The notes under the pieces are model-generated. The model was given only the letters and a program-made list of their open reading frames with translations, ran no database searches and had not been told where the DNA came from. 34,301 nt of DNA. It comes from Paenacidovorax caeni (GTDB lineage: Bacteria; Pseudomonadota; Gammaproteobacteria; Burkholderiales; Burkholderiaceae_C). The DNA is taken from the NCBI RefSeq assembly GCF_001298675.1, contig NZ_CYIG01000062.1:1-34301 (forward strand). Direction: 5' to 3'. Shown here in pieces: positions 7,896 through 15,611 of the stretch. The position numbers were made by a program, and so were the translations under genes. Positions within the stretch are counted from its first letter, which is position 1, and the number at the start of each line of letters is the position of its first letter.

Positions 7896-9758
7896 TTATG
7901 CCTGGGCGAAACGCTGGCGCACGGCGCGCGCGATGCCCTCGGCATCGAGCCCCTGCAGCGCCAGCAACTTGGCCGGGTCGCCGTGTTCGATGAAGGCGTC
8001 GGGCAAGCCCAGCTGCAGTACCGGCCGCGTTACGCCGGCGGCGTTCAGGGCCTCGCACACGGCACTGCCCGCACCGCCCATGATGGCGCCCTCCTCCACG
8101 GTGACGATGGCCTCGTGCGTGGCCGCCAGCGACAGCAGCAACTCGGTATCCAGCGGCTTGGCCCAGCGCATGTTGGCCACCGTGGCGTCCAGCGTTTCGG
8201 CGGCGGCCAGCGCCGGGTACAACAGCGTGCCGAACGCCAGGATGGCGATGCGCTGGCCCTGGCGCCGCACCTCGCCCTTGCCGAACGGCAGGCCCTCCAG
8301 GCCGGCCAGCGGGGCCACGCCCGCGCCGCTGCCGCGCGGGTAGCGCACGGCCACCGGGTGGTCCTGCTCATAGGCGGTGGTAAGCAACTGGCGGCACTCC
8401 CGCTCGTCGGCCGGACAGGCCAGGCTCATGTTGGGAATGCAGCGCACGAAGGCAATGTCGTAAGCGCCCGCGTGGGTGGCGCCGTCGGCCCCCACCAGAC
8501 CAGCGCGGTCGAGCGCGAAGACCACCGGCAGGTTTTGCAGCGCCACGTCATGGATCAGCTGGTCGTAGGCGCGCTGCAGGAAGGTGGAATAGATGGCCAC
8601 CACGGGCTTCACGCCCTCGCAGGCCAGGCCGGCCGCAAAGGTCACGGCATGCTGCTCGGCGATGCCCACGTCGTAGTAACGGCCGGGAAAGCGGCGGTGG
8701 AATTCCACCATGCCCGAGCCCTCGCGCATCGCCGGGGTGATGCCCACCAGGCGCTGGTCCTTTTCGGCCATGTCGCACAGCCACTGGCCGAACACCTGGG
8801 TAAAGGTGGGCTTTTGCGGCGTGCTTGGGGGCACCAGGCCTACGCTGGGGTCGAATTTGCCGGGGCCGTGGTAGGCCACGGGGTCGGCCTCGGCCAGCTT
8901 GTAGCCCTGGCCCTTCTTGGTCACGACGTGCAGGAACTGCGGGCCTTTCAGCTCCTTGATGTTCTCCAGCGTCGGGATGAGCGAATCCAGATCGTGCCCG
9001 TCGATCGGGCCGATGTAGTTGAAGCCGAACTTCTCGAACAGCGTGGCCGGCACCACCATGCCCTTGGCCTGTTGCTCCAGGCGCTTGGCCAGCTCCCACA
9101 GGGGCGGCGCGTTCTTGAGCACGTTTTTGCCCATGTCACGCGCCTTGGCGTAGAACTGCCCGCTCATGAGCTGCGCCAGGTAGCGGTTGAGCGCGCCCAC
9201 GGGCGGGCTGATGCTCATGTCGTTGTCGTTGAGGATGACCAGCAGGTTGGTGTCGGCCACGCCTGCGTTGTTCAGCGCCTCGAAGGCCATGCCGGCGGTC
9301 ATGGCGCCATCGCCGATCACAGCGATGCTGTAACGGCTCTCGCCGCGCTGGCGGGCCGCCAGCGCCATGCCCAGCGCGGCCGAGATGCTGGTGGACGAAT
9401 GGGCGGTGCCGAAGGTGTCGTAAATGCTCTCGGCACGCTGCGGAAAGCCCGACAGACCGCCGAGCTGGCGCAGCGTGTGCATGCGCTCGCGCCGCCCCGT
9501 CAGGATCTTGTGCGGATAGGTCTGGTGGCCCACGTCCCACACCACCCGGTCGTGCGGTGTGTTGAAGACATGGTGCAGCGCCACGGTCAGCTCCACCGTA
9601 CCGAGGTTGGAGCTCAGGTGCCCTCCGGTCTTTGACACGCTGTCGAGCAAGAACGCGCGCAGCTCTGTCGCCAACTGCCCCAGCTCGGCGCGCGAGAGAC
9701 GGCGCAGGTCGGCAGGGTCGTTCACGCGCGAGAGCAACGGGTAGGAATTCGTGGTCAT
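7896..9758 (-). CDS. dxs: 1-deoxy-D-xylulose-5-phosphate synthase
   Basis: This 620-residue enzyme makes DXP from pyruvate and glyceraldehyde 3-phosphate, the first step of the MEP isoprenoid pathway, using thiamine diphosphate. Family marks are [19 protein letters not shown] (about 46-63, with the catalytic His), [15 protein letters not shown], the ThDP/Mg motif GDGAMTAG (149-156) followed by ALNNAG and [12 protein letters not shown], and the pyrimidine-domain [15 protein letters not shown] with its conserved Glu. The C-terminal transketolase domain is complete. Length is normal (about 620-640). The ATG at 9758 has AAGAG upstream. ispA lies just upstream in the same direction, a common proteobacterial arrangement (xseB-ispA-dxs), but here the two repeats at 9767-9986 separate ispA from dxs. 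Confidence 0.97.
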   Translation of the reverse strand: MTTNSYPLLSRVNDPADLRRLSRAELGQLATELRAFLLDSVSKTGGHLSSNLGTVELTVALHHVFNTPHDRVVWDVGHQTYPHKILTGRRERMHTLRQLGGLSGFPQRAESIYDTFGTAHSSTSISAALGMALAARQRGESRYSIAVIGDGAMTAGMAFEALNNAGVADTNLLVILNDNDMSISPPVGALNRYLAQLMSGQFYAKARDMGKNVLKNAPPLWELAKRLEQQAKGMVVPATLFEKFGFNYIGPIDGHDLDSLIPTLENIKELKGPQFLHVVTKKGQGYKLAEADPVAYHGPGKFDPSVGLVPPSTPQKPTFTQVFGQWLCDMAEKDQRLVGITPAMREGSGMVEFHRRFPGRYYDVGIAEQHAVTFAAGLACEGVKPVVAIYSTFLQRAYDQLIHDVALQNLPVVFALDRAGLVGADGATHAGAYDIAFVRCIPNMSLACPADERECRQLLTTAYEQDHPVAVRYPRGSGAGVAPLAGLEGLPFGKGEVRRQGQRIAILAFGTLLYPALAAAETLDATVANMRWAKPLDTELLLSLAATHEAIVTVEEGAIMGGAGSAVCEALNAAGVTRPVLQLGLPDAFIEHGDPAKLLALQGLDAEGIARAVRQRFAQA

Positions 9759-9766
9759 GGACTCTT

Positions 9767-9815
9767 CTTTTGATAGCTGCTAGCGCTTGATGGATAAGGG
9801 CCAGAGGCGTTTTTT
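9767..9815 (+). repeat. Dispersed semi-palindromic repeat, copy B
   Basis: The core begins ATAGCTGCTAGCGCTT (from 9773), then a loop and AAGGGCCAGAGGC, with T-rich flanks on both sides. It lies 9 bp upstream of the dxs start, so it could affect dxs translation or end transcripts. Confidence 0.8.
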
Positions 9816-9883
9816 ACTAGTATTTTCAACACGGCGCATCACCCATTAGCCACAGGTGCATGAAACCGGGGCAGCCCCGGCGA

Positions 9884-9986
9884 GGGCAGCCGCGCAAGGG
9901 CCGCCCCGCCGCGCTGGCTGCGCCCCCCTCCCACGCAAAGCGTGAGAGAGGGGAAAGGCACAAAGTGACCCAGGGGATGTTCCATC
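9884..9986. repeat. GC-rich intergenic repeat, copy 2, directly 3' of ispA
   Basis: It shares GGGCAGCCGCGCAAGGGCC and CCCCGCCGCGCTGGCTGCG with 2931-3054, and an equivalent CCCTCCC...AGAGAGGGG inverted pair around ACGCAAAGCGT. It ends at the ispA stop codon. Confidence 0.75.
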
Positions 9987-10916
9987 TCAATTCGAACGGT
10001 TCACGACCATCTCGGCCAGAGCCTGCAAGGCACGCGTATCGGACAGGCCGCTGGCGGCCAGCGCCGCCAGCGCCTGCCCCAGCAATTCATCGGCATGGGC
10101 ACGCGCACGCTGCAGCCCCAGCAGCGACACGTAGGTGGGCTTGTCGCTCGCGGCGTCCTTGCCCGCGGTCTTGCCCAGGGTGGCCGAGTCCTGCGTCACG
10201 TCGAGGATGTCGTCCACCACCTGGAAGGCGAGCCCCAGCGCCGCGCCATAGCGTGCAAGTGCCGCCTGTGCGGCAGCATCGGCGCAGCCGCAGGCCGCCC
10301 CCATGGCGACGCTGGCCTGCAACAACGCGCCGGTCTTGAGACGGTGCATCTGGCGCAGTTGCGCTTCGTCCAGTGCCACGCCCACGCTGGCCAGGTCAAT
10401 GGCCTGGCCGCCGGCCATGCCCTCGGCCCCGGCCGCGCGCGCCAGCAGGCGGCACAGCGCAGCCTGCACGTGGTCGGGAATGCCCGCGCCCTCGGGCACC
10501 AGCAGCTCGAAGGCCAACGCCTGCAGCGCATCGCCCGCCAGCAGCGCCTGGGCCTGGCCGAATTGCACGTGCACCGTGGGCTTGCCCCGGCGCAGCACGT
10601 CGTTGTCCATGCACGGCATGTCATCGTGCACCAGCGAATAGGCGTGGATCAACTCCACCGCGCACGCGGCGCGCAAAGCGGCCTCGGGCAGACCCGCTAC
10701 GGCCTCGCTGGCAGCCAGCACCAGCAGCGGGCGCAGACGCTTGCCGCCATCCAGCACGGCGTAGCGCATGGCTGCGCCCAGTCCCGCCGGGGCGTCGGGG
10801 GCGATCCATTGCGACAGCGCCTGCTCCACGCACTCAAGGTGGTGGCGGCTCCAGGCGCCCAGGTCGAAGGAAGCCGCCACGGCGGAAGGATTGGAACAGC
10901 TCACTCTTGCGTCCAT
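9987..10916 (-). CDS. ispA: Farnesyl diphosphate synthase (polyprenyl synthase family)
   Basis: This 309-residue prenyltransferase condenses IPP with DMAPP/GPP to give farnesyl diphosphate. It has GGKRLRP (57-63), the first Asp-rich motif DDMPCMDND (98-106) with its two-residue insertion typical of bacterial FPP synthases, the LKTG motif (193-196), and the second Asp-rich motif DDILD (235-239). The [15 protein letters not shown] segment after it is also standard. It overlaps the end of xseB by 16 bp, indicating coupling. Together with dxs it links the entry and mid steps of isoprenoid synthesis. Confidence 0.96.
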   Translation of the reverse strand: MDARVSCSNPSAVAASFDLGAWSRHHLECVEQALSQWIAPDAPAGLGAAMRYAVLDGGKRLRPLLVLAASEAVAGLPEAALRAACAVELIHAYSLVHDDMPCMDNDVLRRGKPTVHVQFGQAQALLAGDALQALAFELLVPEGAGIPDHVQAALCRLLARAAGAEGMAGGQAIDLASVGVALDEAQLRQMHRLKTGALLQASVAMGAACGCADAAAQAALARYGAALGLAFQVVDDILDVTQDSATLGKTAGKDAASDKPTYVSLLGLQRARAHADELLGQALAALAASGLSDTRALQALAEMVVNRSN

Positions 10917-11143
10917 GGTTGCAGCGCCCCCTCGTCCAGCACTTTGATCTGCTCCTGCACGGCTTCAAGCCGCGCGCGGCAAAAGGCCAGCAGCGCATTG
11001 GCGCGCTCGTAGCCCGTGAGCATCTGGTCCAGCGGCAGCTGGCCCGACTCGATACGCCCCACCCACTGCTCCAGCTCCTCCAGCGCGGCTTCGTAGCTGG
11101 CGGGTTCTGGGGGCGTGGCAGGTGCGGCAGGGGCCTTGGGCAT
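10901..11143 (-). CDS. xseB: Exodeoxyribonuclease VII small subunit
   Basis: This 80-residue protein carries the XseB core [20 protein letters not shown], then [24 protein letters not shown] and a C-terminal helix ending in QIKVLDEG. It pairs with XseA (not in the window) to degrade single-stranded DNA. The first 16 residues are a Pro/Ala-rich tail with no family match, common in this group. The gene begins the leftward xseB-ispA unit. Confidence 0.95.
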   Translation of the reverse strand: MPKAPAAPATPPEPASYEAALEELEQWVGRIESGQLPLDQMLTGYERANALLAFCRARLEAVQEQIKVLDEGALQPWTQE

Positions 11144-11288
11144 GGGGATTCCAGGAAGGGGGACGCGGGGTGAAAACGCCGGATTTTAGAGGCTGGCATC
11201 CACGCGGCGTGGAGAGTTCCCCTCAACCCCCTGCGCTCGCACGGCCACTCAATACACGCATGCGGGATGCGGAAATAACCCCACCGGC

Positions 11289-11294
11289 TATAAT
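11289..11294 (+). promoter_or_regulatory. Candidate -10 element for the Rieske oxygenase gene
   Basis: A perfect TATAAT lies 115 bp upstream of the start codon. The -35 region 17 bp further up is not recognisable, so activator control or a fortuitous match is possible. Confidence 0.4.
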
Positions 11295-11312
11295 CCCATT
11301 CCTTTCCGCGAG

Positions 11313-11350
11313 ACCGGCCCTGGGTACCCATCCCGGCCGGTTTTGTCTTT
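11313..11350 (+). terminator. GC hairpin plus T-rich run in the leader of the Rieske gene
   Basis: Arms ACCGGCC and GGCCGGT enclose an inner palindrome TGGGTACCCA, followed by TTTTGTCTTT. It begins about 20 bp after the candidate -10 and precedes the gene, so no upstream rightward gene needs terminating. It looks like an attenuator or the end of a very short leader RNA. Confidence 0.45.
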
Positions 11351-11408
11351 TATCCAACCGCGCACGCACGCGCACCTCCCTGTGGGGAGTCTTTAGGTCA
11401 GGTCGCCC

Positions 11409-12536
11409 ATGTCTGATTTAAGTCTTCAACTGCAGCAGGCCGCAAGCCAACTACCAGTTTCCAGCTACTTCGACGAAGCACTGTTCCAGCGTGAAATGCA
11501 GGCCCTGTTCCAAAGCGGCCCGCGTTACGTAGGACATACGCTCAGCGTCCCCAACCCCGGCGACTACTATGCGTTGCCCCAGGAAAGCGAGGGCCGCGCG
11601 CTGGTGCGCAATGCGCAAGGACAGGTGGAGCTGATCTCCAACGTTTGCCGCCACCGCCAGGCCGTGATGCTCAATGGCCGCGGCTCCCTGCAAAGCCAGG
11701 GCAAGGGCCACGCGGGCGGCAACATCGTCTGCCCCATCCACCGCTGGACCTACGCGACCAGCGGCGAGCTGCTGGGCGCACCGCACTTTGCCCACGACCC
11801 CTGCCTGAACCTGAACAACTACAAGCTGCGCGAGTGGAATGGCCTGCTGTTCGAGGACAACGGCCGCGACATCGCTGCCGACCTGGCCGGCATGGGCCCG
11901 CGCTCGGACCTGTCGTTCGAAGGCTACGCCCTGGACCGCGTGGAGCTGCACGAGTGCAACTACAACTGGAAGACCTTCATCGAGGTCTATCTGGAGGACT
12001 ACCACGTGGGCCCCTTCCACCCCGGACTGGGCAACTTCGTGACCTGCGACGACCTGCGCTGGGAGTTCAGCAAAGAGTTCTCGGTGCAAACCGTGGGGGT
12101 CGCGCCCACCTTCGGCAAGCCCGGCTCCGACGTGTACAAAAAGTGGCATGAGGTGCTGCTGAAGTACCAAGGCGGCGAGCGCCCGCAGCGCGGCGCCATC
12201 TGGCTGACCTACTACCCGCACATCATGGTGGAGTGGTACCCGCACGTGCTCACCGTCTCGACGCTGCACCCTGTCAGCACGACCAAGACGCTGAACATGG
12301 TGGAGTTCTACTACCCCGAGGAAATCGTGGCCTTCGAGCGCGAATTCGTCGAGGCGCAGCAGGCCGCCTATATGGAAACCTGCATCGAGGACGACGAAAT
12401 TGGCGAGCGCATGGACGCGGGCCGCAAGGCGCTGCTGGCGCGCGGCGAGAACGAAGTCGGCCCCTACCAGAGCCCGATGGAAGATGGCATGCAGCACTTC
12501 CATGAGTGGTACCGGGCCAAGATAGGCGCCGTGTAA
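11409..12536 (+). CDS. Rieske non-heme iron oxygenase, large-subunit type
   Basis: This 375-residue protein is built like the alpha subunit of Rieske ring-hydroxylating oxygenases. The N-terminal Rieske domain binds [2Fe-2S] through C80-x-H82 (NVCRHRQAV) and C108-x2-H111 (CPIHRW). The catalytic domain starts near 175 and contains NWKTFIEVYLEDYHVGPFHP, where H199 and H204 are the likely iron ligands. A third carboxylate ligand should lie near the C-terminus (candidates in MEDGMQHFHEWY). No beta subunit or reductase gene is next to it. The family includes demethylases and betaine/choline-type oxygenases as well as aromatic dioxygenases, so the substrate stays open. EamA and sulfurtransferase genes follow in the same direction. 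Confidence 0.88.
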   Translation: MSDLSLQLQQAASQLPVSSYFDEALFQREMQALFQSGPRYVGHTLSVPNPGDYYALPQESEGRALVRNAQGQVELISNVCRHRQAVMLNGRGSLQSQGKGHAGGNIVCPIHRWTYATSGELLGAPHFAHDPCLNLNNYKLREWNGLLFEDNGRDIAADLAGMGPRSDLSFEGYALDRVELHECNYNWKTFIEVYLEDYHVGPFHPGLGNFVTCDDLRWEFSKEFSVQTVGVAPTFGKPGSDVYKKWHEVLLKYQGGERPQRGAIWLTYYPHIMVEWYPHVLTVSTLHPVSTTKTLNMVEFYYPEEIVAFEREFVEAQQAAYMETCIEDDEIGERMDAGRKALLARGENEVGPYQSPMEDGMQHFHEWYRAKIGAV

Positions 12537-12561
12537 GCCTTTTCCGGCCCATTTGCTACTC

Positions 12562-12610
12562 TTTCAATAGCTCCCAGCGCTTACCCCATAAGCGCCAGGA
12601 GCTTTTTTAT
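12562..12610 (+). terminator. Dispersed semi-palindromic repeat, copy C, acting as a terminator
   Basis: AGCTCCCAGCGCTT pairs imperfectly with AAGCGCCAGGAGCT and is followed by TTTTTTAT. It lies 25 bp after the Rieske stop codon, in the right place and orientation to end that transcript. It belongs to the six-copy repeat family. Confidence 0.7.
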
Positions 12611-12625
12611 TGCATAAAACTCACC

Positions 12626-13540
12626 ATGCAAGCCCTCTGGATGGTGCTGGCCGCATTCCTTTTCGCCAGCATGGGCGTGTGCGTCAAGACGGCTTCGGCC
12701 TTTTTCAACACCGCAGAACTGGTGTGCTACCGGGGCCTCGTCAGCATGGCGCTGCTGTGGACCCTGGCACGGGCGCAAGGCGTGCCGCTGGCCACGCGCT
12801 ACCCCGGCATGCATGCCTGGCGCAGCCTGCTGGGCGTGGCCTCGCTCGGCGCTTGGTTCTATGCCGTGGCCTACCTGCCCCTGGCCACAGCCATGACGCT
12901 CAACTACATGAGCAGCGTGTGGATTGCGGCGTTCCTGGTCGGCGGCACCCTGCTGGCCTGGCGCCCGTCGGCGCGCACACCGCGCCCACCGCTGCAGGTC
13001 CCGCTGGTGTTCACGGTGCTGGCGGGCTTTGGCGGCGTGGTATTGATGTTGCGCCCCAGCATCGCCCCGGAGCAAATGTTCGCCGGACTGGTGGGCCTGG
13101 CCTCCGGGCTCACGGCAGCGTTCGCCTACATGCAGGTGGTGGCGCTGTCGCGCCTGGGTGAGCCTGAAACACGCACGGTGTTCTACTTCGCCCTCGGCGC
13201 CGCGCTGGGCGGCGGTGCGGGCATGGCCATGGCTGGCACCTCGCCCTGGCCCGGCTGGAACGCCCTGTGGCTGCTGCCGCTGGGCCTGTTCGCAGCGCTG
13301 GGCCAACTGTGCCTGACACGTGCCTACGCTTCGGCGCGCACACAGCGTGGCACGCTGGTGGTGGCCAACCTGCAGTACTCCGGCATCGTCTTCGCCAGCC
13401 TATACGGCATGCTGCTGTTCAGCGAGCACATTCCACCCATCTGCTGGGCTGGCATGGCGCTGATCGTGGCCAGCGGCATGGCGGCGACCATCCTGCGCAC
13501 CCAGGCCGCACCCGGTACGCCGCCGGTCAAGGAAGACTGA
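12626..13540 (+). CDS. EamA/DMT-family membrane transporter
   Basis: This 304-residue inner-membrane protein has about ten hydrophobic segments in two homologous EamA halves: the first begins MQALWMVLAAFLFASMGVCV, the second near residue 150 with LVFTVLAGFGGVVLML. Features of the drug/metabolite transporter family include the short first helix followed by Thr/Ser-Phe-Phe, the YRGL loop (ELVCYRGLVS), and in the second half QLCLTRAYASA. Members export amino acids, nucleosides, thiols and other metabolites, and the substrate cannot be assigned. The ATG at 12626 is chosen because it begins the first helix. Open frame exists upstream but runs through the terminator repeat. Confidence 0.88.
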   Translation: MQALWMVLAAFLFASMGVCVKTASAFFNTAELVCYRGLVSMALLWTLARAQGVPLATRYPGMHAWRSLLGVASLGAWFYAVAYLPLATAMTLNYMSSVWIAAFLVGGTLLAWRPSARTPRPPLQVPLVFTVLAGFGGVVLMLRPSIAPEQMFAGLVGLASGLTAAFAYMQVVALSRLGEPETRTVFYFALGAALGGGAGMAMAGTSPWPGWNALWLLPLGLFAALGQLCLTRAYASARTQRGTLVVANLQYSGIVFASLYGMLLFSEHIPPICWAGMALIVASGMAATILRTQAAPGTPPVKED

Positions 13541-13577
13541 CACAATCCGCAGCTCCGGCCTTTTTCTGCCTACCGCC

Positions 13578-14447
13578 ATGCCCTACACCACGCTGATCTC
13601 CGCCCCCGAACTGCAGGCCCTTCTGGCCAGCGGCCAGCCACTGATGGTGTTCGACTGCAGCTTCGACCTGGCGCAGCCCGAAGCGGGCACACAGGCTTAC
13701 CTGGCATCGCACATCCCTGGCGCCGTGCATGCGCACCTGGACCGCGACCTGAGCCTCAAGCAGCCCGCCCCTGGCGAGCAGGCGGCGTCCGGCGGGCGCC
13801 ACCCGCTGCCCAGCCGTGAGCGCTTCGCCGCATGGCTGTCGTCGATCGGGTTCACCAACGGCATGCAGGCCGTGGTCTATGACCGTAACGGCTGCAACTA
13901 CTGCGGCCGCCTGTGGTGGATGCTGAAATGGGCCGGCCACGACGCCGTGGCCGTACTTGACGGTGGGCTGCAAGCCTGGACGGCCGCAGGCGGCGCCGTG
14001 CTTGCCGGTGCCGAGCCCGCACGCACACCCGCAAACTTCACGTTGCAAGCGCCCTTGCGCCGCCTGGCCAGCGCGGCCGAGGTGCTGGCCGCGCTGGGAC
14101 AGGACGGCCAAACCGTGCTCGATGCCCGCGCTGCGCCACGCTACCGTGGCGAGGTGGAGCCGCTGGACCCGGTGGCCGGACACATCCCTGGCGCGCTGAA
14201 CCGCCCCTTCACCGAGAACATTGCGGCAGACGGGCGCTTCAAGCCCGCGCAGTTGCTGCGCGCTGAGTTCCAGGCACTGCTGCAGGGCCGCCCTGCCGCC
14301 ACGGTGGTACACCAGTGCGGCAGCGGTGTGAGCGCCCTGCCCAACCTGCTCGCGATGGAGGTGGCAGGCCTGGGGCCTACCGCGCTGTTCGCAGGCAGCT
14401 GGAGCGAGTGGTGCAGTGACCCACAACGCCCCGTCGAGCGCGGCTGA
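13578..14447 (+). CDS. sseA: 3-mercaptopyruvate sulfurtransferase (two rhodanese domains)
   Basis: This 289-residue protein has two tandem rhodanese domains. The N-terminal one (about 5-140) is non-catalytic, with SHIPGAVHAHLDRDLS and VVYDRNGCNYCGRLWWMLKWAGH. The C-terminal one carries the active Cys247 in the loop CGSGVSA; the CGSGV-[TS] form indicates mercaptopyruvate rather than thiosulfate as the preferred donor. DARAAPRYRGEVEPLDPVAGHIPGA is the typical entry to domain two. The enzyme moves sulfane sulfur from 3-mercaptopyruvate to thiol or cyanide acceptors. It follows the EamA gene by 37 bp and may be cotranscribed. Confidence 0.93.
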   Translation: MPYTTLISAPELQALLASGQPLMVFDCSFDLAQPEAGTQAYLASHIPGAVHAHLDRDLSLKQPAPGEQAASGGRHPLPSRERFAAWLSSIGFTNGMQAVVYDRNGCNYCGRLWWMLKWAGHDAVAVLDGGLQAWTAAGGAVLAGAEPARTPANFTLQAPLRRLASAAEVLAALGQDGQTVLDARAAPRYRGEVEPLDPVAGHIPGALNRPFTENIAADGRFKPAQLLRAEFQALLQGRPAATVVHQCGSGVSALPNLLAMEVAGLGPTALFAGSWSEWCSDPQRPVERG

Positions 14448-14558
14448 CGCAGCGCTGCACCATGGCGCACAGCCCCTATAAGCGTGTAAGGCAAATTCCT
14501 ACAGCATCGGCTGTGCACCCTGACGTGGCACGCAGCCAAACCCCGACTTAATTTTTGA

Positions 14559-14568
14559 TTGGGCCCAA
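14559..14568. promoter_or_regulatory. Perfect 10-bp palindrome upstream of flhD
   Basis: TTGGGCCCAA sits 64 bp before the flhD start, in the 185-bp region that must hold the flhDC promoter. It could be an operator, but no known site matches it with confidence, and no convincing -35/-10 pair was found. Confidence 0.25.
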
Positions 14569-14632
14569 ATCACAATCCATTTCAACGGATCACGCACTGT
14601 TTCACTGCGTATCCAACTGAAAGGATTGCACC

Positions 14633-14959
14633 ATGACCAACGAACAACTGCTCGCCGAGATCCGCGAAGCCAACCTCACCTACCTGATGCTGGCGCAGAA
14701 CCTGATCCGCCATGACAAGGCCGAAGCCGTGTTCCGTCTGGGCATGAACGAAGAAGCCTGCGACATCCTGGCCTCGCTGTCGGCCGCCCAGGTGCTCAAG
14801 CTGGCTTCACGCAACACGCTGCTGTGCAGCTTCCGCGTGGACGACGAGCTGGTGTGGAGCTTGCTGACCAACCACTCGCTGAAGAAAGTCGGCAACGACG
14901 CCACCAACACGCTGCACGCCAACATCCTCATGGCCAGCCGCGTGGCCGAGGTGCTCTGA
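14633..14959 (+). CDS. flhD: Flagellar master regulator FlhD
   Basis: This 108-residue protein forms the FlhD4C2 activator of class II flagellar genes. It begins MTNEQLLAEIREANLTYLMLAQNLI and has the helical core DKAEAVFRLGMNEEACDILASLSAAQ followed by KLASRNTLLCSFR, all typical of FlhD. The length fits beta-proteobacterial homologues (about 105-120). AAGGA lies 7 nt before the ATG. flhC follows after 27 bp. Confidence 0.96.
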   Translation: MTNEQLLAEIREANLTYLMLAQNLIRHDKAEAVFRLGMNEEACDILASLSAAQVLKLASRNTLLCSFRVDDELVWSLLTNHSLKKVGNDATNTLHANILMASRVAEVL

Positions 14960-14986
14960 GACCTGTCGCAGCAAGGAGCCCGCCCC

Positions 14987-15538
14987 ATGACCACCGCCGC
15001 CACCGCCACCAAGAGCGTGCTCAACGAGTCCCGGCAGATCGAGCGCGCCGCCATGCTGATCCGCATGGGCGCCCGCATGCAGGTGCTCGAATCGGAAACC
15101 ACGCTGTCCTACGAGCGCCTGATCCGCCTGTACAAGGAAATCGCGGGCAAGTCGCCTTCCAAGGGGCAGTTACCCTTCTCCACCGACTGGTTCCTGACCT
15201 GGCAGGAGAACATCCACAGCTCGCTGTTCCTCAACATCTACGAGTACCTGGCAAAAGGCGTCAGCATCGACTCGGTGGAGCAACTGACCAAGGCCTACCG
15301 CCTGTACACCGAACAGATTGAAGCAGCCGGCCTGGAGGCGCTGCTGTCGTTCACCCGCGCCTGGCGCCTGGTCAAGTTCGTTGATGCCAACATGCTCACG
15401 CGCACCAAGTGCTCCGAATGCGGCGGCCTGTTCGTGACCGAGCCGTACGAGAACGCACGCCACTACCAATGCGGGCTGTGCAACCCGCCCGCCCGCGCCG
15501 GCAAGAGCAAGAGCGCCGGGGCCCTGCAGCTGCACTGA
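14987..15538 (+). CDS. flhC: Flagellar master regulator FlhC
   Basis: This 183-residue partner of FlhD contributes DNA binding. The C-terminal zinc site uses four cysteines, C142-x2-C145 (KCSECGG) and C162-x2-C165 (QCGLCNPP). The N-terminal part (IERAAMLIRMGARMQVLESETTLS, YERLIRLYKEIAG) and SLFLNIYEYL are family landmarks. Spacing to flhD indicates one operon. Immediately after its stop is a long perfect palindrome that separates it from the convergent DGR operon. Confidence 0.96.
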   Translation: MTTAATATKSVLNESRQIERAAMLIRMGARMQVLESETTLSYERLIRLYKEIAGKSPSKGQLPFSTDWFLTWQENIHSSLFLNIYEYLAKGVSIDSVEQLTKAYRLYTEQIEAAGLEALLSFTRAWRLVKFVDANMLTRTKCSECGGLFVTEPYENARHYQCGLCNPPARAGKSKSAGALQLH

Positions 15539-15550
15539 CGCTTTTCCCAT

Positions 15551-15601
15551 AAAAAAAGAGCTGCTAGCGCTTGTCCATCAAGCGCTAGCAGCTCTTTTTT
15601 T
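15551..15601. terminator. Bidirectional terminator between flhC and the DGR operon (repeat copy D)
   Basis: A perfect 23-bp stem (arms 15551-15573 and 15579-15601) with a 5-nt loop has an A run at its left edge and a T run at its right, so it terminates transcripts from both strands. The inner arms carry the GCTGCTAGCGCTTG core of the dispersed repeat. It is the most perfect of the six copies, lying 12 bp after flhC and 10 bp after the VP2 stop. Confidence 0.92.
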
Positions 15602-15611
15602 TATAGCAAAA

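Noticed and set aside
7983-9635. A 550-codon open frame on the plus strand
   Set aside because: It is antisense to dxs, is His/Gln/Arg-rich and has no family features. Similar long shadows occur opposite most genes here.
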